From an uncultured beta proteobacterium (GTDB taxonomy: Bacteria > Pseudomonadota > Gammaproteobacteria > Burkholderiales > SG8-39), in contig CAIOLO010000130.1 in NCBI GenBank assembly GCA_903859155.1, positions 1 to 64,000 of the forward strand: a DNA stretch of 64,000 nt. The letters run 5' to 3'. The translations under genes and the position numbers were made by a program. The notes beneath the pieces were generated by a model. The model made no database searches. It was not told the DNA's origin and worked only from the letters and a program-made list of their open reading frames with translations. Below are positions 8,458-17,524 of this stretch, piece by piece. Position 1 is the first letter of the stretch, and each line of letters begins with the position of its first letter.

Positions 8458-10257
8458 ATGGTCAAACCCCACGCAGAGAAAACAGCACCCGCCTCCAACT
8501 TCATCCGCGCCATCGTCGACGCTGATGTCGAAGCCGGCAAACACGCATTCCGGCGCTGGGGGGGGAAACCCGGTCCTGCGGCGACACACTCGGGAGCTCC
8601 CGCAGACACGGCAGTCATCCGCACCCGCTTTCCCCCCGAGCCCAATGGCTACCTGCATTTCGGACACGCAAAGTCCATCTGCCTCAACTTCGGGCTGGCC
8701 CGCGATTTCAACGGCGTCTGCCACCTGCGATTCGACGACACCAATCCCGAAAAAGAGGAACAGGAGTACGTCGATGCCATCATCGAATCTGTCACCTGGC
8801 TTGGATTCGGCTGGGAAACCGCCGGAGAAAAGCACCTTTACTTTGCCAGCGACTATTTCGATTTCATGTACGAAGCGGCGGAGCGCCTCATTCTTACCGG
8901 CAACGCCTACGTGGACAGCCTTTCGGCAGAACAGATGCGTACGTTGCGGGGCACGCTGACCGAACCGGGCCGCAATAGTCCCTATCACGAGCGCAGCATC
9001 GCGGAAAATCTGGCGCTATTCCACGGCATGCGCGAGGGCAAGTTCGCCGATGGCGAGCATGTGCTGCGGGCCAGGATCAACATGACGTCGCCGAACATCA
9101 ACATGCGCGACCCGGTGATCTACCGGATCCGGCGGGCAACGCACCATCGCACCGGCGACAAATGGTGCATCTACCCGATGTACACCTTCGCCCATCCGAT
9201 CGAGGACGCACTAGAGTGCATCACACACTCCATCTGCACATTGGAATTCGAGGATCAGCGTCCGTTCTACGACTGGTTGCTGGCCAGGCTGGCGGAGCCC
9301 TACAAATTGCCCGACCAAAACGTGCTCGAGGGCATGCTGCAAACGCCCCTGCCGCGGCAGATCGAGTTCGCGCGCCTCAATCTGACCTACGTGGTGCTGT
9401 CCAAGCGCAAGCTCATCGAACTGGTCGAAAACAAGGTGGTCGATGGCTGGGATGATCCGCGCATGCCCACCCTGGTCGGCGCGCGCCGACGCGGCTACAC
9501 CCCCGAGGGGTTCCGCCGGTTTGCCGAGCGCATCGGCGTCTCCAAGGCGGATTCCTGGATCGATTACTCGGTGCTGGAAGAATGCATGCGGGAGCACTTG
9601 AACGAAGTCGCGCCGCGGCGTATTGCGGTGCTGGATCCGGTCAAGCTCGTCATCGATAATTATTCGCAAGACAAGGAGGAGACCTGTTCCCTCCCGAACC
9701 ACCCGCAAAAACCCGATCTTGGCAAGCGCCCGGTACCTTTTTCCAGCGAATTGTGGATCGAACGCGAGGATTTCATGGAAACGCCCTCCAAGGGTTATTT
9801 CCGCCTCTTCCCCGGCAACCGGGTGCGCCTGCGCTATGGCTTCGTCATCGAATGCACAGGCTGCGACAAGGACGCGTCGGGAAATATCACCGCGGTACGC
9901 TGCAACTATTTTGAAGATTCAAAATCCGGTACGCCCGGGTCGGATACCTACAAGGTCAAGGGCAATATCCACTGGGTCAGCGCCAGGCACGCCTATTCCG
10001 CGGAGGTCCACCTCTATGATCGCCTTTTCAAGGTTCCGCACCCTGGCGCGGGTGACAGAAGCTATCTGCTCGATCTGAACCACAATTCAAAAAAGACCGT
10101 CGTCGCCCAACTTGAACCGGCATTGCGTAACGCGCTATCCGGCGAGCGCTTCCAGTTCGAAAGGCACGGCTATTTCATTGCTGACCGCACCGATCCGGTC
10201 AGCGGCGAACCGGACTTCAACCGCACCGTGACGCTCAAGGACTCATGGGGCGGATAG
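8458..10257 (+). CDS. glnS: Glutaminyl-tRNA synthetase
   Basis: A 599-residue class I aminoacyl-tRNA synthetase that charges tRNA-Gln with glutamine. RTRFPPEPNGYLHFGHAKSI (residues 55-74) holds the HIGH-type motif HFGH, and VVLSKRKL near residue 311 is the KMSKS-type motif; both match GlnRS rather than GltX. The Rossmann domain is followed by the two beta-barrel anticodon-binding domains (from about residue 370), ending with the typical FNRTVTLKDSWG. An extra N-terminal segment of about 50 residues is present. The ribosome site before the ATG is weak. Housekeeping gene, convergent with the following Bug gene. Confidence 0.97.
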   Translation: MVKPHAEKTAPASNFIRAIVDADVEAGKHAFRRWGGKPGPAATHSGAPADTAVIRTRFPPEPNGYLHFGHAKSICLNFGLARDFNGVCHLRFDDTNPEKEEQEYVDAIIESVTWLGFGWETAGEKHLYFASDYFDFMYEAAERLILTGNAYVDSLSAEQMRTLRGTLTEPGRNSPYHERSIAENLALFHGMREGKFADGEHVLRARINMTSPNINMRDPVIYRIRRATHHRTGDKWCIYPMYTFAHPIEDALECITHSICTLEFEDQRPFYDWLLARLAEPYKLPDQNVLEGMLQTPLPRQIEFARLNLTYVVLSKRKLIELVENKVVDGWDDPRMPTLVGARRRGYTPEGFRRFAERIGVSKADSWIDYSVLEECMREHLNEVAPRRIAVLDPVKLVIDNYSQDKEETCSLPNHPQKPDLGKRPVPFSSELWIEREDFMETPSKGYFRLFPGNRVRLRYGFVIECTGCDKDASGNITAVRCNYFEDSKSGTPGSDTYKVKGNIHWVSARHAYSAEVHLYDRLFKVPHPGAGDRSYLLDLNHNSKKTVVAQLEPALRNALSGERFQFERHGYFIADRTDPVSGEPDFNRTVTLKDSWGG

Positions 10258-10366
10258 CAATGGCTGACTCGCGCCTGTCCGCCGATAATGCGGGCATGCC
10301 GGCCAATTCAACCGCATCGGGGATGACTTGGCTGCGCGGCCCGGCGCACACTGCCGACATAGTCAT

Positions 10367-11344
10367 TCATTCGGCCTTGAGACCGAGATAACCCGCCAGT
10401 TCCGTCACTGCCTTGAGCTGTTCGCGGATGTACTGGTCGAATGTCTCCGGTGGACCGGTGTTCGGCACCAGTCCGACGCGTTCGACAATATTGACGCGGA
10501 AAGTCTGGGCATCGAAGGCCTTGCGCAATTCGGCGTTCATGCGCTCGAGCAGTTCGCGCGGTACCGCAATCGGGTAGTGGTATCCCTCCCAACTGCGCAG
10601 CGGCAGCTTGATCCCTTCCTCCTCGAAGGTCGGCACGCCTGGGAGCCAGTCAAGGCGCCGGCCGGCGGTCACCGCCAGTGCCTTAAGCTTCCCGGAGCGG
10701 ATGTGCGGACCGGCATTATTGAACGAGGTAAGCGATACATCGGTCTCATTGGCAACCAATGCCAGAACGTTCTGCGGCTGGCTCTTGTAGGGCACGGCGA
10801 AAAAGGGCGCGCCGCGGCTTTTCTTCAGAAACTCCATGTACATGTAACCGGTGCTGTTCACGCCGAAATGTCCCCAGTTCACCTTGTCGGGATACGCTTT
10901 TGCATAATCGAGCAACTCGCGCACCGTGCCATACGGCCGGGACGCGTGCGCAACCAAGGCACTGTCGAAAAATCCGGCGTGCATCACCGGCGCGAAGTCG
11001 CGCAGCGAGTCGTAAGGCAGCTTCGCGCGCAGCACCCTGTTCCAGATGATCACGTTGCTGGTGGTGGCGCAGAGCGTGTAACCGTCGGGCGCGGCCCTCG
11101 CGCAGGCCTCCATGCCGATGATGCCATCTGCTCCGACGCGGTTATCCACGAAAACCGGCTGACCCAGCGATTTCGAGAGTACGTCGGCAAGACCGCGGGC
11201 CACCGTGTCGCTGGTCGCCCCTGGGGCCGAAGAGATGAGGATGCGCAGCGGCCTGGATGGCCATGACTGGGCGCTGACCGGCGCCGCGGCCACGCAGATC
11301 AGGATCGCAAAAAACAGGGTATGCAAAGCTGTCGGAATACGCAT
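10367..11344 (-). CDS. Bug/TctC-family periplasmic solute receptor
   Basis: A 325-residue tripartite tricarboxylate transporter substrate-binding protein. A signal peptide ends near VSAQS, followed by WPSRPLRILISSAPGATSD, the family's opening strand and loop. VDNRVGADGIIGMEACARAAPDGYT, the Y(D)-x-LRDF segment and VPYKSQPQ follow in the usual order. Such receptors bind carboxylic acids in the periplasm and normally pass them to TctAB, which is absent here. It lies 86 bases downstream of the UbiD gene on the same strand, suggesting that it captures an (aromatic) acid for that decarboxylase. Confidence 0.92.
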   Translation of the reverse strand: MRIPTALHTLFFAILICVAAAPVSAQSWPSRPLRILISSAPGATSDTVARGLADVLSKSLGQPVFVDNRVGADGIIGMEACARAAPDGYTLCATTSNVIIWNRVLRAKLPYDSLRDFAPVMHAGFFDSALVAHASRPYGTVRELLDYAKAYPDKVNWGHFGVNSTGYMYMEFLKKSRGAPFFAVPYKSQPQNVLALVANETDVSLTSFNNAGPHIRSGKLKALAVTAGRRLDWLPGVPTFEEEGIKLPLRSWEGYHYPIAVPRELLERMNAELRKAFDAQTFRVNIVERVGLVPNTGPPETFDQYIREQLKAVTELAGYLGLKAE

Positions 11345-11430
11345 CGCGCAATTCTACGCGCGAGCAAGCCGATTGGTTTTTGAGGCGCGGCCCGCGGGCA
11401 GGTGCAACATTCAAACCCGGACGGACGACT

Positions 11431-13107
11431 TCAGCCGGATTCCCCCTCATCACCGTCGCCGACGAAGCGCACCTCGGTATTCATCGGGATATCGCGGCGC
11501 CGGCGCTTGGCCGCGATCCGCCCGGTTTCCCAGTGGTCGCCTTTCACGGCGCGCTTTGCTTCGCGCTCCAATTGCTCGGTCCACGCGCCAAGCGAGTAAC
11601 CGAACCAGGGCGTCTCGGGTTTGAGCGGGGCCCAGCCCAGATCCTTTTCCCAGATTTCGCGCGCCCGCTCCATGTACTCGCGCTTGGGCAGCGCAACCGG
11701 CGCCATGTCGTGCTTGAGCACCGCGTTGATGAGCAGCGCCGAGTCCCGGTCGCCCCGCACGATATCGCGGGGACCGTGGCCTGCCGCCCAGTTCTCCTGG
11801 ACTTTCAGGTCGAGATGGGGTTTAAAGCGAAACGCCATCGACCACATCACCGCGTCGAGGTTAGCGGGGTCGATGTCGTCGGAGAGCGCAAACACGATCT
11901 TGCCGGTGCCCTTTTTGAGCATAGCCGCCGCATACAGTCCCCGCCAGACTTCGGTGTCGAGCGCATCCCGCGCGAACAGCAGGAACATCACCCGGCGCGA
12001 ACCCGTCAATGCTTCGTGGAATACGACCTTTTTCAGACCGCCAATCTGCAGCGCCTTCAGTTCCTTCAGGTACATCCCCTCCATGGTGACCCGCGTGCGC
12101 ACACTCGATTCCGAGGGCGCGAGCTGGTTGATGTAGCTCATGAAAATGGCATCCCGGCGACGCGTAATGGCGGTCACTTCCATGAAACAGTTGTATTCCT
12201 GCAGGTTGACAAGGCCATGCGATTCACCGAAGGGCGCCTCGGGCTCGAGGTACTCGGTGCTGACATAGCCCTCGATGACGATTTCCGCCTCCGCCGGGAC
12301 CAGCAGATCGACGCTGCGCGCGCGGACCACATTGAGGGGCTTGCCGACCAGGCCGCCGGCTATGGTCAATTCGTCGACGCCCTGCGGAATTTTCATGCCG
12401 CCCACATAGAGCACACAGGGCGGGCCGCCCAATACGATTGCCGCGGGCATCTTTTTTCCGAGCTTTTTCCATTTCAGCCAGTGGGCGTGGCCATCCTTGC
12501 CCGATTCGAGCGACATGTTCAGGCCAACGCGATCGCGAGCCTTGACCTGCGCCCGATAACAACCCAGGTTTTGCACGCCGGTGTCGGGGTCCTTGGTCGC
12601 ATAGAAGGACATGGTGATGTAAGGCGCATTGTCAAAACCCGGCGTGGAAATGGGAATCGGGAACGCGTCCACTCCCTTGCCCGGTTTCTTCAGATCCTTG
12701 CCCTCGATGATGATTTCCTGGCAGGGAGCCTTTTTGACGACTCGCGGTGCAATGGGATTGGCCATCGCGCGCGACCACAGATCGGCGATTTCCTCTCGCT
12801 TGCAACCCAGGCCGGTGGCATAGACCTCGGCGCTCGCCGCCATCGCGCCGACGATGACCGGCATGTCGTACTTCTTGCCATCCGCGCCATGCACGTTGGT
12901 GAAAAGGAAGGCGGCGCGCTCCGCCTCCGGCACTCCGCCGCGATACTGCCAGCGCACCAGCGGGTGCATTTCGGTGTCCTTGTTGATGGGGATATCAACA
13001 GTTCTCAGCAGGCCTTTGTGTTTCAGATTCCTTATGTGGTCCCGCAGATCGGGATAGGCGCGCTGGCTCTGCTTCGGTTTTGCGGTCGATTTGGCCTTGG
13101 AAACCAT
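11431..13107 (-). CDS. UbiD-family (de)carboxylase
   Basis: A 558-residue UbiD-type enzyme. Such enzymes use prenylated FMN, Mn and K for reversible decarboxylation of alpha,beta-unsaturated or aromatic acids in the cytosol. The conserved core is visible: PIPISTPGFDNAPYIT, an EIVIEGYV segment, APFGESHG and DDDIDPANLDAVMWSMA-like C-terminal residues. The N-terminal about 17 residues are Lys/Ala-rich and unlike housekeeping UbiD. No UbiX (prFMN synthase) gene is nearby, so cofactor must come from elsewhere. AGGAGA upstream of the ATG supports the start. The downstream Bug gene suggests uptake and decarboxylation of an exogenous acid rather than ubiquinone synthesis. Confidence 0.9.
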   Translation of the reverse strand: MVSKAKSTAKPKQSQRAYPDLRDHIRNLKHKGLLRTVDIPINKDTEMHPLVRWQYRGGVPEAERAAFLFTNVHGADGKKYDMPVIVGAMAASAEVYATGLGCKREEIADLWSRAMANPIAPRVVKKAPCQEIIIEGKDLKKPGKGVDAFPIPISTPGFDNAPYITMSFYATKDPDTGVQNLGCYRAQVKARDRVGLNMSLESGKDGHAHWLKWKKLGKKMPAAIVLGGPPCVLYVGGMKIPQGVDELTIAGGLVGKPLNVVRARSVDLLVPAEAEIVIEGYVSTEYLEPEAPFGESHGLVNLQEYNCFMEVTAITRRRDAIFMSYINQLAPSESSVRTRVTMEGMYLKELKALQIGGLKKVVFHEALTGSRRVMFLLFARDALDTEVWRGLYAAAMLKKGTGKIVFALSDDIDPANLDAVMWSMAFRFKPHLDLKVQENWAAGHGPRDIVRGDRDSALLINAVLKHDMAPVALPKREYMERAREIWEKDLGWAPLKPETPWFGYSLGAWTEQLEREAKRAVKGDHWETGRIAAKRRRRDIPMNTEVRFVGDGDEGESG

Positions 13108-13423
13108 GTCGGTTCTGTCTCCTGGGGTGAAACTCGGGGGTCGTTCCGTCGGCTAACGCCGTCAAAGAGCAGTGCGCGCACCGCTTTTGCGCCGGCATGC
13201 AGCCGGATTGTCGCGCAAACAGGCCGGGATGGTTATCCAAGCCATGCTTTGCCGAAGCAGACGGCTGTCCGACCGTTCTCGACAGGCGCCTGAAACGCAA
13301 CGTCTCGGGCCAAGCGAGTCGAAAAAATTAAAGTTTTTTCGGAAATCTGCCGATTCACCTGGGTAGTGCACCCAATCATGCAGCGGGCATACCGAATCCC
13401 CCTTGATCCTTCCTCGCTCATCC
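13108..13423. other. Divergent intergenic region with an AT-rich inverted repeat
   Basis: About 315 bases between the divergent UbiD and GGDEF genes. No gene is supported. A perfect 8-base inverted repeat, CGAAAAAA / TTTTTTCG with a six-base loop, lies at 13320-13341, about 80 bases before the cyclase start; it could be an operator or a leader hairpin. A c-di-GMP riboswitch consensus was looked for and not found. Confidence 0.45.
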
Positions 13424-14143
13424 ATGGCTTCTGCAATCGGCGAACTCGATCTGCAAAGCGCCCTTCGACTGCTGCGCCATGCCGGGTATTCCGACACATT
13501 GCAGAGTCTCGGCGACGGTCAGGCGCTCACGCGGACGGGACTGCAGACCATAATCGACCTGCTGTGCGAAATTTCACAGCACGACGGATTGACCGGGCTG
13601 GGCAATTCGAGGCACTTCAAGATCGCGTTGGAGCAGGAAGTCGACCGCGCCTCCCGCTCTGGAGAGTTTGCGTTGCTGTTGCTCATCGACCTTGATCATT
13701 TCAAGGACATTAACGACACCTACGGGCACCAGGCCGGCGACCAGGCGCTGCGCGCGGCGGCACAGGCACTGGCCAAGAATGTGCGTCCGATGGACACCGC
13801 TGCGCGCAACGGCGGCGACGAGTTCGCCGCCATTCTGCCCAATTGCCGCCCCGATACCGGATTCATGATTGCGGAGCGCATTCGCGAGCAGGTGGAGCGG
13901 ACACCGATCGCCATGCCCGACGGGACGAAAATTCAAGTGACCGCCAGCATCGGCGGCGCACATATTTCGCCCTGGAACAAGCACCTGCCCGAAGAGGTTA
14001 TCGAGAAGGCCGATCAGGAACTCTACCGTGCCAAGGCGCTGGGCCGCAACCGGGTTTCCATGGACCGGGCAGCGCCAACACAGGTGACGTTCGATGAAAG
14101 ACACCTACTGCTGAATCCTTTCGGGCGGAACGCGAATGAATAG
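13424..14143 (+). CDS. GGDEF-domain diguanylate cyclase
   Basis: A 239-residue protein with a short N-terminal helical segment (about 50 residues, no transmembrane or sensor domain) and a complete GGDEF domain. DGLTGLGN, the metal-binding LIDLDHFKDIND and GGDEF at 130-134 are intact. RPMD at 121-124, five residues before GGDEF, is the inhibitory I-site. An active, product-inhibited c-di-GMP synthase in the cytosol is expected. The ATG at 13424 is chosen over an in-frame TTG at 13403. Its 3' end overlaps the next gene by eight bases, implying coupled translation. Confidence 0.92.
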   Translation: MASAIGELDLQSALRLLRHAGYSDTLQSLGDGQALTRTGLQTIIDLLCEISQHDGLTGLGNSRHFKIALEQEVDRASRSGEFALLLLIDLDHFKDINDTYGHQAGDQALRAAAQALAKNVRPMDTAARNGGDEFAAILPNCRPDTGFMIAERIREQVERTPIAMPDGTKIQVTASIGGAHISPWNKHLPEEVIEKADQELYRAKALGRNRVSMDRAAPTQVTFDERHLLLNPFGRNANE

Positions 14144-14933
14144 CACACGCCCAGCGGCGCGAATACTGGCGATCACCAGCGGCAAGGGCGGGGTCGGCAA
14201 GACCTTCGTGGCCGCCAATCTGGCGGCGGCTCTGGCCAAACGCGGCAGGCGCGTGCTGGTGCTGGATGCCGACCTTGGATTGGCAAATCTGGATATCGTC
14301 CTGGACCTCAATCCAAAAGCGACACTCCATGATGCCTTGAGCGGGAAATGCAGCGTCAAGGACATCGTTCTGGCGGCACCGGGCGGGTTCTGGGTCTTGC
14401 CGGCGGCCTCGGGCCTCATTGAGTATTCCCGCCTCACCAGCGACGTGCAGGACGAATTGCGCCGCATCATCGACGATCTAAGCGGTCAGTATGACTATCT
14501 GTTGCTCGATACCGGCGCAGGCATATCAGATCTGGTTCTATATGTTGCCTCGCTCGCCAAGGAGGTTTTGATCGTCGCCACGCCGGAGCCGGCTTCGATT
14601 GCCGATGCCTACGCCACGATCAAGATTCTGGCCCTGATGCAGCAGCGGACTTCGCTCAACCTGGTGTTCAATCAGGCCAGAAATGCCGCCGATGGCCGCA
14701 AGCTTACCGAACAGTTGCAGCAGGTCGTCGACCGGTTCGTCAACAGCCAGGGATCGACAACGGTGAAACTCGTGCACCTGGGCCATATTCCCGTCGATCC
14801 GGCGGTGAGCGGCGCCGCGCGCAAACGACAATTGCTGTTCGTGGAAGCACCGCAGTCACCCGCAGCAAAGGCCGTGGCCGCGCTCGCAGAGGCGCTGGAC
14901 TCGCCGTTAAAGGACCGGGGCGCCGCGATCTAA
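14136..14933 (+). CDS. FlhG/FleN-like MinD-family ATPase
   Basis: A 265-residue P-loop ATPase with the deviant Walker A motif SGKGGVGKT (residues 15-23), the LDADLGLANLDI switch segment, and LLLDTGAGISD as Walker B/switch II. Family members regulate flagellar number (FlhG/FleN) or place the division site (MinD). The short N terminus, LANLDI and the GRKLTEQLQ region resemble FlhG more than MinD, and no MinC or MinE is adjacent. There are no flagellar genes in the window. The overlap with the diguanylate cyclase gene is suggestive because FleN/FleQ systems respond to c-di-GMP. MinD-like paralogues of other function cannot be excluded. Confidence 0.85.
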   Translation: MNSTRPAARILAITSGKGGVGKTFVAANLAAALAKRGRRVLVLDADLGLANLDIVLDLNPKATLHDALSGKCSVKDIVLAAPGGFWVLPAASGLIEYSRLTSDVQDELRRIIDDLSGQYDYLLLDTGAGISDLVLYVASLAKEVLIVATPEPASIADAYATIKILALMQQRTSLNLVFNQARNAADGRKLTEQLQQVVDRFVNSQGSTTVKLVHLGHIPVDPAVSGAARKRQLLFVEAPQSPAAKAVAALAEALDSPLKDRGAAI

Positions 14934-15072
14934 ACCTGCACCTGCCCACAGAGCTTTCCATCCGGGACCTTTTCGCGACACAACTCACCATTTACCGTGC
15001 TGTGGTTCACGCCATGACGGCGGTCAATGATTTCCTTTGGCAAGCCCGTGGCAGGAACCGCACTGTCGTCGC

Positions 15073-16056
15073 TCACAAATTCTTCTCGCCCAATGGCGTC
15101 GCGTGCCCCCAGGTTCCGTCGTAGTCGCGCTTGGCTGATGCGGGCAGACAGTTGTCCTCTATTTCCCGCACCTTGGCGGAATTCACCACGGTTTTGAGTT
15201 GCACCGCGCCGAATCTGCTGGCCCGCACGCTGGCAGCCCAATCGTCTATCGCGGGTTTGCCGCGCTGCTTCAGGTCGTTGAACAGTTGCCACGCAGCCTG
15301 CATGCCCGCGGTGGCGCCAAGCACGGGATAAAGCACAATTCGCAGACCGAGCTTTTCGTATTCCTCAGGAGTCGGCGCGGGTTCGGGACCTCCCCAGATG
15401 GTCAGCACCGGCGCGGGAATGCGTTCACAGGCTTCCTTTACCTGTTCACGCGATTCGATGGAGTTCAGCCAAACGAAATCCGCGCCGCCTTCCTTCACGT
15501 AGGCGATGCAGCGCTGGACCGTTTCCTCGAAGCTGCCGCCCTCGGCGCCGAGGGTGTCGCAACGCGCGCAAATCACGAACTCCGGATCTATTTCATTCCG
15601 GGCCGCCACCGCCGCGCGATATTTGCCCACCGCCTCATCGACGGAAATGCAACGCCGTCCGGCACTGGTGGAGGATTTCTTCGGCGCTTCCTGATCTTCT
15701 ATCTGTATTCCCGCGACGCCGGCGTTGACGCACTCCTGCACGGTGTAATGCACGTTCACTGCGTTGCCAAAACCGGTGTCGGTGTCGACAAAGATCGGGA
15801 TATTGGTGCTCGAGGCCACATGTCGCGCGTGGTCCACCACGTCGCGCAATCCCAGTATGCCGTTGTCAGGCACACCCAGCAGGAACGCCGACACCTGCGA
15901 TCCGGCGATAAAGAAGCTCTCGAAACCCGCCATTTCGGCGATGCGTGCGTAGACCGGACTGAAGCCGCCGGGCATCACGGTAATGGTCTTGCGGGCGAGC
16001 ATCTGGCGAAAGCGGATGCGCTTGTCGCGCGCGGACAGCCGGGCGTTTGCAGTCAT
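15073..16056 (-). CDS. Isocitrate lyase/PEP mutase superfamily protein
   Basis: A 327-residue TIM-barrel of the ICL/PEP-mutase superfamily. DTDTGFGN at 91-98 and IEDQ at 119-122 carry the Mg-binding acidic residues. The lyase active-site loop, KKCGH or KRCGH in isocitrate and methylisocitrate lyases, reads PKKSS at about 125-129, so the catalytic cysteine is missing. This points away from a lyase and toward oxaloacetate decarboxylase, phosphonopyruvate hydrolase or a related C-C or P-C bond enzyme. GAGGAG before the ATG supports the start. Neighbours give no firm substrate; the divergent amidohydrolase may share its promoter region. Confidence 0.87.
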   Translation of the reverse strand: MTANARLSARDKRIRFRQMLARKTITVMPGGFSPVYARIAEMAGFESFFIAGSQVSAFLLGVPDNGILGLRDVVDHARHVASSTNIPIFVDTDTGFGNAVNVHYTVQECVNAGVAGIQIEDQEAPKKSSTSAGRRCISVDEAVGKYRAAVAARNEIDPEFVICARCDTLGAEGGSFEETVQRCIAYVKEGGADFVWLNSIESREQVKEACERIPAPVLTIWGGPEPAPTPEEYEKLGLRIVLYPVLGATAGMQAAWQLFNDLKQRGKPAIDDWAASVRASRFGAVQLKTVVNSAKVREIEDNCLPASAKRDYDGTWGHATPLGEKNL

Positions 16057-16197
16057 AGACAGGCTCCTCGTTCATTTAGGCGCGGCAATTATGCCCTCTC
16101 ACGGCGCATGTCGCGCTCCTGCCCGCCGGCATTGACGCAACGAAATGCGCGGTGCTAAGGTGCGCCCTCCCTGTGACTCCCGCTCGAGGAAGCCCTC

Positions 16198-17328
16198 ATG
16201 ATGATTCTCTCCCGTCGCACCGAATTGCCAAGCCGCCTGCCGTGCGCCTGTTGTCCGCCATGGGCCCTGGGACATGCGGTCGATGCGGCAACTCGCGCGA
16301 AAGCAAAAGCGAAGGCAAAGTCGGCGGCCCGCTCGGCCTCCAGGGCAAAAGCCAGCCGGCCCGCCGGCCCGGCATCGCCCAACAGCATTGATGTGCACCA
16401 CCACATCTCCCCGCCTGCCTACATCAAGGCCATCGGCCCGGAGAACATGGTCAACAGCTATCCCGCCTCGCGTACCGCGGCCTACGACTGGACCCCCGCC
16501 ATGGCCATTGAAATGATGGACAAGGGCGGCACCGCAACCGCCATTACCTCGCTGTACTCGGCCACCTTCCTCGCCGAGCATCCCGAGCGGCGGCGCCTTG
16601 CGCGCGAGGCCAACGAGTTTGCGGCGAACATGAAGCGCGACTATCCCGGTCGCTTCGGTTCCTTTGCCGCGCTGCCCATGCCCGATGTCGAGGGCACCTT
16701 GCGCGAAATCGAATATGCCATGGATGTTCTGAAAGCCGACGGCGTTTATATGGTCACCAGCTACGATGGAAAATGGCTGGGCAATCCCGCTTTCGCCCCG
16801 GTCTGGGAAGAACTCAACCGTCGCAAGGCAACCTTGTACACACACCCGACCGTGCCGCATTTTCTCGAAGACCTGATCGCAGACATTCCCGATACCGCCA
16901 TCGAGATCAATACCGACACCACGCGTTCGATTGCCGACGTGATTTTTTCCGGCACGGCGGCGCGCTCGCCCGAGGTCAACGTCATCTGGTCGCATGGCGG
17001 TGGCACCATCCTGCCGGTGATCGAGCGCTTCATCCGGCTCGCCCAACGCCCGCAACTCGCGGCGCGCATGCCCCGTGGCCTGATGCACGAAGTCCAGCGC
17101 TTCTACTACGATGTGGCACAGGTGGCGCACCCGGTACCCATGGCGGCGCTGCGCACCATGCTGCCGCTATCGCAAATCCTCTTCGGCACGGATTTCACCT
17201 TCCGCACCGCCAGCGAAATCAGCGCCGGGCTGGCGCAATGCAAACTCAGCGCGCGCGAATTGCGCGCCATCCACCGCGACAACGCCCTGAAACTGTTTCC
17301 GCAATTCGCAAGCCTTCCAAAAAAGTGA
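16198..17328 (+). CDS. Amidohydrolase-family protein (ACMSD/methylsalicylate decarboxylase type)
   Basis: A 376-residue member of amidohydrolase_2. From about residue 64 the catalytic barrel begins with IDVHHH (67-69), then TLYTHP, WSHGGG and FGTDF, the metal-binding His and Asp set seen in decarboxylases such as ACMSD and 6-methylsalicylate decarboxylase. In front is an unusual 60-residue Ala/Lys/Arg-rich extension with a run of AK dipeptides and no clear signal peptide. GAGGA before the ATG at 16198 supports translation of the extension. It resembles the protein at 43772-44749 along the whole barrel. A decarboxylase for a hydroxylated aromatic acid is likely; substrate unknown. Confidence 0.85.
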   Translation: MMILSRRTELPSRLPCACCPPWALGHAVDAATRAKAKAKAKSAARSASRAKASRPAGPASPNSIDVHHHISPPAYIKAIGPENMVNSYPASRTAAYDWTPAMAIEMMDKGGTATAITSLYSATFLAEHPERRRLAREANEFAANMKRDYPGRFGSFAALPMPDVEGTLREIEYAMDVLKADGVYMVTSYDGKWLGNPAFAPVWEELNRRKATLYTHPTVPHFLEDLIADIPDTAIEINTDTTRSIADVIFSGTAARSPEVNVIWSHGGGTILPVIERFIRLAQRPQLAARMPRGLMHEVQRFYYDVAQVAHPVPMAALRTMLPLSQILFGTDFTFRTASEISAGLAQCKLSARELRAIHRDNALKLFPQFASLPKK

Positions 17329-17524
17329 GTGCATTGCGACACTGTTGCCACCGCGGCGGCATGTCCGGTCTTTAATTCGCTGTCGAGTCGCTCATGGCAT
17401 ATGGGTTTTTTGAATCTGCGGATCCTGCGCAGAGATCATGGCTGATATAGTGTTTTCAGCGCCCGGTGCCAGGTAAAGCCCACGCGCACCGCTTCTAACA
17501 TTCTGCAATCAAAGGTGGAAAGAC

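Noticed and set aside
11380-13293. 637-codon plus-strand open frame
   Set aside because: It is antisense to the clear UbiD gene and has the His/Arg/Gly-rich make-up of a GC-rich shadow frame with no domain.
13108-13423. Possible c-di-GMP riboswitch before the GGDEF gene
   Set aside because: No GEMM consensus segments could be found; only a simple AT-rich inverted repeat is present.
16099-17130. 343-codon minus-strand frame
   Set aside because: Antisense shadow of the amidohydrolase at 16198-17328; no family content.
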